Source of the DNA: CAVVDT01 sp964568825
GTDB taxonomy: Bacteria > Pseudomonadota > Alphaproteobacteria > Rhizobiales > Aestuariivirgaceae
Reading direction: 5' to 3'
Length of the DNA: 9,494 nucleotides
Assembly (NCBI GenBank): GCA_964568825.1
Contig: CAZMSA010000142.1
Span: forward strand, 1 to 9,494
The first letter of the stretch is position 1. Each line of letters starts with the position of its first letter. Below are positions 1-5,217 of the stretch, one piece after another. The translations under genes and the position numbers were made by a program. Below the pieces are notes generated by a model that searched no databases, had not been told where the DNA came from, and saw only the letters and a program-made list of their open reading frames with translations.

Positions 1-74
1 TGTGAATCCCATCACGAATCGGAAAACGCCGAACCCGCTCTAGCCGCCACCAGCGTTTGCATGCCCCTGAATCG

Positions 75-111
75 ACCGGGCCTCAAAGCGATTTCATCGC
101 CGAGGCCCGGT
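75..111. terminator. Two-tier hairpin, possible intrinsic terminator
   Basis: A 10-bp perfect stem (75-84 with 102-111) encloses a second 5-bp stem (88-92 with 96-100) with a 3-nt loop. On the plus strand a moderately T-rich stretch follows (111-125). On the minus strand there is no T run. It could end a plus-strand gene lying mostly left of the window (one frame stops at 41-43) and also lie downstream of the minus-strand small gene that stops at 149. The stem is directly visible; the terminator role is inferred and weakened by the imperfect T tract. Confidence 0.4.
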
Positions 112-148
112 TCATTCGTCGTTTGTTGGCCGGCCTTGCCGGCTTGGC

Positions 149-283
149 TCAACGGCGCGGGTACTTGCTGTCATGGCGCTCGTAGTCGCTGCTCTTCGCA
201 GGTGCAGCACCGCTGTTGACGGTGCGGGCAAATCCCGTAGCTGTTTGATAAACATTGGCGTAAGCTTCGAAAATCCAGTTCAT
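149..283 (-). CDS. Small conserved-type hypothetical protein, 44 aa
   Basis: This 44-residue protein begins MNWIFEAYANVYQTA and ends in a basic KYPRR tail. I recall short proteins with a similar opening from rhizobial genomes but know no function. An in-frame upstream start would add 19 residues at 340. I chose the ATG at 281-283 because a strong ribosome binding site (AAGGAG, complement of 291-296) sits 7 nt before it, and the sequence from MNWIF on looks like a natural N-terminus. There is no signal peptide; the first half could form an amphipathic helix, and the second half is polar and probably disordered. It is transcribed divergently from the LysR regulator, with 110 nt between the two starts, so it is a candidate target of that regulator (inference). 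Confidence 0.6.
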   Translation of the reverse strand: MNWIFEAYANVYQTATGFARTVNSGAAPAKSSDYERHDSKYPRR

Positions 284-357
284 GGTTCTTCTCCTTGGTT
301 CTTGTGATGCCAATATGAGCATTTTCATTGTGCGGCGCAAACGGCATTTTTGAACGC

Positions 358-387
358 TTGACGTAACAAAAAGTTGCAGGCTATACG
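358..387 (+). promoter_or_regulatory. Candidate sigma-70 promoter of the LysR gene
   Basis: TTGACG at 358-363 matches the -35 consensus in five of six positions. After an 18-nt spacer comes TATACG at 382-387, four of six for the -10. A start of transcription about 7 nt downstream would fall at or next to the ATG at 394. No Shine-Dalgarno sequence is visible at normal spacing. Together these suggest a leaderless or nearly leaderless mRNA. The same 110-nt interval must serve the divergent small gene and probably the regulator's own binding site. Confidence 0.35.
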
Positions 388-393
388 CTGCTC

Positions 394-1329
394 ATGTCCC
401 GTCGCCTGCCTTCGCTGAACGCCCTTCGCGCCTTCGAGACCGCCGCGCGGCATGAGAGTTTCACGCTGGCTGCCGAAGAGCTGTTCGTCACCCACGCCGC
501 GGTCAGCCGACATATCCGCGAACTGGAGGACTGGCTGGGACTGAAGCTTTTCCGGCGTACCGGGCGCGGCGTGGTTCTCACCGAGGCAGGAACGCGTTAC
601 GCGAGCGAATTGACCCGGCTGTTCGATGGCCTGAACGCGGCGACCCGCGACCTGCTGGCGGCTGCCGGGACGCGCCGCCTGGAAGTCTCGGTCGAACCGG
701 CGATCGCCTCGCGCTGGCTGGTGGCGCGGCTGGGGCGGTTCAATGACCTGCACCCCGATATCGAACTCTCCATCGATCCCGACAACGATGTCTCCGACCT
801 GCGTTCCAGCGATGCCGAGATCGGCTTGCGCTACGGACGCGGAAGCTGGGAGGACATCGAGGCGATCAAGTTGACGGATCTGTCGATCTTCCCGGTGTGC
901 TCGCCCGATTATCTCAAGCGCTTCCCCGTTGCCTCACCGGGCGATCTCATCGGGCGCGTCCTGCTGCATGAGGATTCGCGGCAATGGTGGCAGGATTGGC
1001 TGGCAGCAGCCGGGGCTGGCGAGCAAGGCGGCCAGCGCGGGCCGATGTTCCAGAATCATCTGGCGCTGGAAGCGGCCGAAGCGGGTCAGGGCTTTGCCCT
1101 TTCGGATCAGGTGTTGACCATCGATGCCCTCACCGAGGGCTGGCTGGTCAAGCCGTTCGACTTCGATCTGGCCGATCACGGCGGCTATTACCTGGTGAGG
1201 GCGGCCAGCACCCGCGAGAGCGCCCCGGCGCGCGCCTTTCGGGAATGGCTGGTCGCCGAGATGGCCGAAACCGGGCGGACTTTTGCCGCGCTCAAGGCCA
1301 GGCACCTGCCGAAGACTGTCCAAGCCTAA
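394..1329 (+). CDS. LysR-family transcriptional regulator, GcvA-like
   Basis: A 311-residue LysR-type DNA-binding regulator of the usual family length. Residues 7-66 form the winged helix-turn-helix; the opening SLNALRAFETAARHESFT and the segment around residues 26-55 (AAEELFVTHAAVSRHIRELE, then GLKLFRR) are typical of the GcvA branch. Residues 96-305 form the periplasmic-binding-like effector domain, with the conserved SRWLVARLGRF strand region at 106-116. The inducer cannot be read from sequence. It diverges from the 44-aa gene and converges on the dehydrogenase gene, their stop codons overlapping by 4 nt (1326-1329), leaving no room for a terminator between them. LysR regulators often control the divergent neighbour, here the small gene at 149-283. 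The glycine-cleavage role of GcvA itself should not be transferred. Confidence 0.93.
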   Translation: MSRRLPSLNALRAFETAARHESFTLAAEELFVTHAAVSRHIRELEDWLGLKLFRRTGRGVVLTEAGTRYASELTRLFDGLNAATRDLLAAAGTRRLEVSVEPAIASRWLVARLGRFNDLHPDIELSIDPDNDVSDLRSSDAEIGLRYGRGSWEDIEAIKLTDLSIFPVCSPDYLKRFPVASPGDLIGRVLLHEDSRQWWQDWLAAAGAGEQGGQRGPMFQNHLALEAAEAGQGFALSDQVLTIDALTEGWLVKPFDFDLADHGGYYLVRAASTRESAPARAFREWLVAEMAETGRTFAALKARHLPKTVQA

Positions 1330-2141
1330 GCGCCGAGCTTCGCCTTGCCCATGGCATCGAGCACCGGATCGAGCCGGGTGCCCGAAAGGTTGAGATGCCA
1401 GGCCCCGTCCACCGGGATGACCGCGCCCGAGACATAGCCGGCGGCATCGGAGCCGAGGAACAGGCAGGCATTGGCGATGTCGTCCGGTGTGCCGACCCGT
1501 CCCAGTGGCACCGATTTCTCCACCCTCGCCATGGCTTCCGGCGTTGGCGCCAAGCGGGCCATGCCCTCGGTGCCGGCGATGGGGCCGGGTATGACCGAAT
1601 TGACCCTGATCCCGTCCCTGCCCCATTCCAGCGCCAGGGTGCGGGTGATCATGTCGACGCCGGCCTTGGCGGCGCACACGTGGACCTGCCCGGTCATGGC
1701 GACAAGGGTTTGCGGTGCCGAAATGTTGATGATGCTGGCGCCGGGCTTTTTCAGGCAGGGGTAGGCGGCGGTCATCACATGATGGGTGCCGAGGACATCG
1801 ATTTCCATGACGGCGCGAAAGCCGTTGGACGAAATATCGAGCGCCCGGGCGGGAAAATTACCGGCCGCACCCGATACCAGAACATCGATCTCACCGAACT
1901 CGGCAACACACGCCGCGAATGCCGCTTTCACCGCCTCCATGTCGCGCACATCGGCGCTCGCCCCGGCCGCCCTGGCACCGGTTGATTGCAGTTGTTCGAC
2001 GGCTGAGACCACCTTGTCGGGATTGCGGGAGATGACGAAGACCGCAGCACCCGCCCGCGCAAAGCCCAGCGCCACACCGAGATTGATGCCGCTGGTACCT
2101 CCCGCGACGAAGACGGTCTTGCCGCTGAAGTCGAAGCTCAT
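1326..2141 (-). CDS. Short-chain dehydrogenase, 2,4-dienoyl-CoA reductase-like
   Basis: This 271-residue Rossmann-fold oxidoreductase has the NAD(P)-binding glycine motif GGTSGIN (14-20), an NNAG-equivalent GAAGNF (91-96) and the C-terminal GYVSGAVIPVDGAW (235-248). The stretches AAGNF, VMEIDVLGTHHV and RVNSVIPGPIAGTEG closely resemble peroxisomal-type 2,4-dienoyl-CoA reductase, which removes double bonds at even positions during unsaturated fatty-acid beta-oxidation using NADPH. The classical YxxxK catalytic tyrosine is missing: the lysine is at 159 but position 155 is Val, with His at 154. That also fits the peroxisomal reductase group. A TTG start at 2159 is possible, but the ATG at 2141 has a GAAGGA ribosome binding site 10 nt upstream and begins the normal SDR N-terminus. 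The EthD gene stop lies 14 nt upstream, so the two are probably cotranscribed. The fold is certain; the substrate is inferred. Confidence 0.85.
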   Translation of the reverse strand: MSFDFSGKTVFVAGGTSGINLGVALGFARAGAAVFVISRNPDKVVSAVEQLQSTGARAAGASADVRDMEAVKAAFAACVAEFGEIDVLVSGAAGNFPARALDISSNGFRAVMEIDVLGTHHVMTAAYPCLKKPGASIINISAPQTLVAMTGQVHVCAAKAGVDMITRTLALEWGRDGIRVNSVIPGPIAGTEGMARLAPTPEAMARVEKSVPLGRVGTPDDIANACLFLGSDAAGYVSGAVIPVDGAWHLNLSGTRLDPVLDAMGKAKLGA

Positions 2142-2155
2142 CGAGCCGGCATCCT

Positions 2156-2473
2156 TCAAACGACATTCTCGTTGATCTGGATGGCGGGAGGCGCATCGGT
2201 AAAATTGGGAATGTCGCCCATGACCTCGGCGCCGGAGGCCTTTATGGCCGCCTTGAAGTCATCGAGGCTGGGGAACTCCAGCAGCGCCATGACGCGGTAA
2301 GGCGGCTTTACATCGGGATCCGGGGTGGCGAGGCCCTTGATGACCTTCAGGCTCTTCATGCCGTGGCGGTCCCAACGCTTGTGCACTAGTGGCCCGTGTT
2401 TCTGCAGGTAGTAATCCATGTCGAAATTGGAACCGGGGGTGTTGGGGTACATGACGGTAATGGTGATGGACAT
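2156..2473 (-). CDS. EthD-domain protein, 105 aa
   Basis: A single EthD-type ferredoxin-like (dimeric alpha/beta barrel) domain of standard length. The family opening ITVMYPNTPG (4-13) is followed by FDMDYYLQKHGPLV (17-30) and by the C-terminal pattern AEVMGDIPNFTD (82-93). EthD was named for a protein needed for ether degradation by a cytochrome P450 system. Most relatives are uncharacterised small barrels acting as accessory or catabolic proteins in the cytoplasm. The ATG at 2473 was chosen over one 13 codons upstream because AAGGAGG sits 8 nt before it and the domain begins at once. It is the first gene of a two-gene unit with the dienoyl-CoA reductase-like dehydrogenase, suggesting a joint catabolic role for an acyl-CoA or ring compound (inference). 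Confidence 0.87.
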   Translation of the reverse strand: MSITITVMYPNTPGSNFDMDYYLQKHGPLVHKRWDRHGMKSLKVIKGLATPDPDVKPPYRVMALLEFPSLDDFKAAIKASGAEVMGDIPNFTDAPPAIQINENVV

Positions 2474-2584
2474 TGGTGTTGCCTCCTTTGCCAGTTTGCC
2501 ATGGTAGGACACGCCAACGCCTTGAACCAGAGGGTAAAGCGCGGCCAGCCCGCTCCTTGATTGCCTGCGTCGCGACGGTCACAA

Positions 2585-3235
2585 TCAGAGTTTGGCGCGC
2601 AGGTCGCGCACCAGGGTGTCGAGGCCGATGCGGCGATGGCGCTTCAGGCGCTCGGCTGAAAGGATCGACTGGATGGCCTTGTCGGAGGTGTCGAGATCGT
2701 CGTTGATGATGACGTAGTCGTATTCCGCCCAGTGGCTGATCTCGTTGGAGGCCTCGGCCATGCGCTTGGCGACGACGGTCGCCGAATCCTGGGCCCGGCG
2801 GATCAGACGCTGGCGCAATTCCTCCGCCGAGGGCGGCAGGATGAACACCCGCACCAGATCGTCGCCCATGCGGGCATGAATCTGCTGGGTGCCCTGCCAG
2901 TCGATGTCGAACAACACGTCCCTGCCGGCTGCCAGCCATTTCTCCACCGGGGCGAGTGGTGTGCCGTAACCGTTGCCGAAGACGTCCGCCCACTCCAGCA
3001 GTTCGCCGGCCTCGACCATGGCATCGAAGCGCCGGCGAGAGATGAAGAAGTAATCCTTGCCCTCGACCTCACCGCGTCGCGGCGGACGTGTCGTCACCGA
3101 TACCGACATCACCACGTCGCGATCACGCTCCAGCAGGCGGCGCGACAAGGTGGTCTTGCCGGCGCCCGAGGGCGACGACAGCACCAGCAGGAGGCCGCGC
3201 CGGGCAATGGTCTTCGATGCCGGCGGCCTATTCAA
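2585..3235 (-). CDS. gmk: Guanylate kinase
   Basis: Guanylate kinase (ATP + GMP to ADP + GDP), an essential cytoplasmic step in guanine nucleotide supply; 216 residues is a normal length. The P-loop is SPSGAGKT (21-28). The GMP-binding signature runs from SVTTRPPRRGEVEGKDYFF (46-64) to ELLEWADVFGNGYGTP (78-93), followed by VLFDIDWQG (107-115) and the lid-region arginines at 140-147. The only start giving the usual N-terminus is TTG at 3233-3235, inside the last codons of yicC, with AGG about 9 nt upstream. The 8-nt overlap with yicC implies translational coupling. I see no clear terminator in the 111 nt that separate it from the EthD gene. Confidence 0.97.
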   Translation of the reverse strand: MNRPPASKTIARRGLLLVLSSPSGAGKTTLSRRLLERDRDVVMSVSVTTRPPRRGEVEGKDYFFISRRRFDAMVEAGELLEWADVFGNGYGTPLAPVEKWLAAGRDVLFDIDWQGTQQIHARMGDDLVRVFILPPSAEELRQRLIRRAQDSATVVAKRMAEASNEISHWAEYDYVIINDDLDTSDKAIQSILSAERLKRHRRIGLDTLVRDLRAKL

Positions 3236-4115
3236 TGTTCTGCACCTGCTCGCGCATCTGGTCGATCACCGTCTTCAGTTCGAGGCCGGTGCGGGTGAGG
3301 TCCGCGTCGTTGGATTTCGAGCACAAGGTGTTGGCCTCGCGGTTGAATTCCTGGGCGAGGAAATCGAGGCGCCGGCCCACGGCCTCGCCTGAAGCGACGA
3401 GTTCGCGGCCTTGCGCCACATGCGCGTCCAGCCGGTCGATCTCCTCGCGGATGTCGGCCTTGACCGCCAGCAGCATGGCTTCCTGGTTGAGGCGCTCGGG
3501 ATCGAGCGGCGGCGACTGCCCGGCCAGTCGCGCCACCTGTTCTCCGAGCCGGGCGCGAATGGCCTCGGGGGTGCGCGAAGGATTGGCGCGCGCCGCATCG
3601 GTCAGGCGCGCGATGGTGTCGAAATGGCCACAAAGGATGGCCGCCAGCCGTGCGCCCTCCTCGCGCCGGGACGCGATGAGCCGGGAGAGCGCTACCTCGT
3701 AGCTGGCGACAAGGGCGGCAAGACGCTCGCCTTCGACGGGTTCTTCGGCCTCGCCCTCGCCCACTTCGAGAATGCCGCGCACCTGCAGCAAACCCTCGAT
3801 GGTAACGGGCGGTGCATCGAGGCGCCGCCGCAGGGCGTTGGCCAGCGTCAGGACTTCCTCAAGAACGGTTTCGTTGACCCTGATGCGCGAAGCCGCCTCG
3901 CGCCGGGCAATCTGCAAAGAGGCCTGAATGTTGCCGCGCCTCAGCACCTTTTGCGACTTCTCGCGCACTAGCGGCTCGAGCACGTCATATCCCGGCGGCA
4001 GGCGCAGCCGCACATCCAGCCCCTTGCCGTTCACCGAACGCAATTCCCAGTGCCATTCAAGGCCCTGATGTTCGCCGTCGTCACGGGCGAATCCGGTCAT
4101 GCTGGATAAACTCAT
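3228..4115 (-). CDS. yicC: YicC/YloC-family endoribonuclease
   Basis: A 295-residue member of the YicC family (E. coli YicC is 287 aa), members of which are now described as endoribonucleases acting in RNA turnover. The N-terminal domain opens SMTGFAR (5-11) and carries WELRSVNGKGLDVRLRLP (23-40). The C-terminal domain has the family signature in order: EEIDRLDAH (224-232), GRRLDFLAQEFNREANTL (247-264), SKSND (266-270), then KTVIDQMREQVQNIE at the very end. An in-frame extension to 4214 exists, but the ATG at 4113-4115 matches family N-termini. It is followed by gmk with an 8-nt overlap, the arrangement usual in alphaproteobacteria. There the gene before yicC is commonly mltG; here an unrelated divergent gene takes that place. 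Confidence 0.95.
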   Translation of the reverse strand: MSLSSMTGFARDDGEHQGLEWHWELRSVNGKGLDVRLRLPPGYDVLEPLVREKSQKVLRRGNIQASLQIARREAASRIRVNETVLEEVLTLANALRRRLDAPPVTIEGLLQVRGILEVGEGEAEEPVEGERLAALVASYEVALSRLIASRREEGARLAAILCGHFDTIARLTDAARANPSRTPEAIRARLGEQVARLAGQSPPLDPERLNQEAMLLAVKADIREEIDRLDAHVAQGRELVASGEAVGRRLDFLAQEFNREANTLCSKSNDADLTRTGLELKTVIDQMREQVQNIE

Positions 4116-4181
4116 GGCGCGCAGATCTTCCCGACGGTGGTGGCCTCGAATCGCTAGTGCACCAAAGTTTAGGCCGCAAAA

Positions 4182-4196
4182 CCTGCCGTTGGCAGG
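4182..4196 (-). other. Small hairpin in the yicC/4220 divergent region
   Basis: CCTGCC and GGCAGG form a perfect 6-bp stem around a 3-nt loop. On the minus strand it is followed at once by TTTT (complement of 4178-4181), giving a miniature intrinsic-terminator shape. It lies 66 nt upstream of the yicC start, in the 104-nt space between two divergent genes. It could be a weak attenuator in the yicC leader or a block to antisense transcription. I saw no strong promoter on either strand in this interval. Confidence 0.3.
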
Positions 4197-4219
4197 GGCC
4201 TTGGCGCTAGCCACTTCTC

Positions 4220-4549
4220 ATGTCCGGCGAATTGTCGCAAACTGTTAGCGATCTTCCCGAGGTCAGCGCGGGGGAACAAGCCATGATGCTGCCGGAAATC
4301 GCCTCGTGCATGCACGGACCGATTCACTGGTTCAGCCAGCAGGTGCTCGATTACTACCTGATGGGCAAGTTTACCACCGGCGATTTCCTGCGCTGGTTCC
4401 ACATGCCCAATTCCGATTATCTGTCGATTTCGCAGTGCATCGTGCATCGGCTGAATCCCAACTACGATCCGACGAAATGGGTGCCCGGCTTCTTTGAAGG
4501 GCATATTCCGCCACCCTGCCCGCCCGCGATACCCGGTTGCTTGACTTGA
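4220..4549 (+). CDS. Unrecognised small protein with Pro/Cys-rich tail
   Basis: A 109-residue protein I do not recognise. There is no signal peptide or membrane helix. The middle (30-92) is unusually rich in aromatic residues, with four Trp and several Tyr, Phe and His, and looks folded. The last 15 residues, HIPPPCPPAIPGCLT, hold six prolines and two cysteines; other cysteines are at 30 and 73. The ATG at 4220 lacks a visible ribosome binding site. An in-frame ATG pair at 4283-4288, after a GGGGGA stretch, would shorten it by 21 residues and is a realistic alternative start. Codon use from there on has the GC-rich third positions of the neighbours, supporting a real gene. It is followed after 61 nt by a prolyl-hydroxylase-like dioxygenase gene, probably in one transcript. 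Confidence 0.6.
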   Translation: MSGELSQTVSDLPEVSAGEQAMMLPEIASCMHGPIHWFSQQVLDYYLMGKFTTGDFLRWFHMPNSDYLSISQCIVHRLNPNYDPTKWVPGFFEGHIPPPCPPAIPGCLT

Positions 4550-4553
4550 AGCG

Positions 4554-4577
4554 CGGCCGCGACGATCATCGCGGCCG
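4554..4577. other. 9-bp perfect hairpin between 4220 gene and dioxygenase
   Basis: CGGCCGCGA (4554-4562) and TCGCGGCCG (4569-4577) pair perfectly around a 6-nt loop, 5 nt after the stop of the 109-residue protein and 17 nt before the ribosome binding site of the dioxygenase. No T tract follows, so it is not a standard terminator. Possible roles are protecting the upstream mRNA 3' end, uneven expression of the two genes, or a protein-binding palindrome. Confidence 0.45.
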
Positions 4578-4610
4578 ACGCTGGATTTCCATGCAAGGGA
4601 GCCGTTTTCC

Positions 4611-5177
4611 GTGAGCCAGTTCATCCGCTGGTACGATCAGGCATTGGCGAGCGAGGTGTGCACCGACATCATCGCCCGCTTCGATGCTGATCCCCGCAAG
4701 ATCGTTGGCAAGGTTTCGGGCAATCTGGGCGCCGAGGTCGACCTCAAGGCCAAGCAGACCAGCGAACTGGTGCTGCCGGACGAGGGCTGGAGCGATATCA
4801 AGAAGGCACTGGAGCAATCGCTGTCGGTGACGCTCGGCCTCTATCAGCGCGATGTCAAATTCCTTGCCGGCTCGGATCACCGCGAGCTTTATTGCGAGCC
4901 GCTGCGTATCAAGAAATATGAGATCGGTGGGCAGTTCCACTGGCATATCGACTGCAATTCGGCGCAAAACTACAGCCGCTGCCTGGCTGCCCAGTGGTAT
5001 TTCAACGATGTGGCCGAGGGCGGGGCCACGGAGTTCGAGGACCAGAAGGTGGCGATCTCTTGCGTTGCCGGCAGGCTTGCCTTCTTTCCCGTCGCCTGGA
5101 CCTACCGCCATCGCGGCGCACCGCCGGCGAGCGGACCGAAATATGTGTGCACCACTTTCGTTCATCCGCGCTTCTAG
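4611..5177 (+). CDS. 2-oxoglutarate/Fe(II) dioxygenase, P4H-like
   Basis: A 188-residue cytoplasmic oxygenase of the prolyl-4-hydroxylase-like 2OG-Fe(II) superfamily, which couples decarboxylation of 2-oxoglutarate to hydroxylation of a substrate. The double-stranded beta-helix core runs from about residue 96 to 186. The iron facial triad is His112 and Asp114 (HID within GGQFHWHID) plus distal His167 (YRHRG). Lys177, ten residues after the distal His, is the expected 2-oxoglutarate-binding lysine. Other family marks are RIKKYEIG (99-106), WYFNDVAEGGATEFED (129-144) and GRLAFFPVAW (154-163). Translation starts at GTG 4611, with AAGGGAG at 4595-4601 and 9-nt spacing. The catalytic set is complete, so it should be active. 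The substrate is unknown; the adjacent Pro-rich protein is a candidate (inference). Confidence 0.9.
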   Translation: MSQFIRWYDQALASEVCTDIIARFDADPRKIVGKVSGNLGAEVDLKAKQTSELVLPDEGWSDIKKALEQSLSVTLGLYQRDVKFLAGSDHRELYCEPLRIKKYEIGGQFHWHIDCNSAQNYSRCLAAQWYFNDVAEGGATEFEDQKVAISCVAGRLAFFPVAWTYRHRGAPPASGPKYVCTTFVHPRF

Positions 5178-5217
5178 ATCATGTGCGGCACCGTCATTCA
5201 GAGAGGCGTTCATTAGC

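Noticed and set aside
1..43. Possible C-terminus of a plus-strand gene ending with TAG at 41-43
   Set aside because: Only 13 codons are visible and other frames are also open at the edge, so no gene can be supported.
934..1677. 247-codon minus-strand frame over the LysR 3' part and the SDR
   Set aside because: It conflicts with both identified genes, is His/Arg/Gly-rich, and has no domain.
984..1985. 333-codon plus-strand frame crossing the LysR and SDR genes
   Set aside because: It overlaps two well-recognised genes in other frames and has low-complexity Arg/Gly/Ala composition typical of a shadow frame.
4270..4500. Resemblance of FLRWF..PN..L in the 109-aa protein to the MbcA/ParS antitoxin toxin-binding domain
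   Set aside because: Only a handful of residues match, the following GG and Pro positions are missing, and the neighbour is an oxygenase rather than a RES or other toxin.
4852..5217. Upstream in-frame extension of cysK through the dioxygenase gene
   Set aside because: The extension is a shadow of the dioxygenase frame. The ATG at 5218 has its own ribosome binding site and gives the normal family N-terminus.
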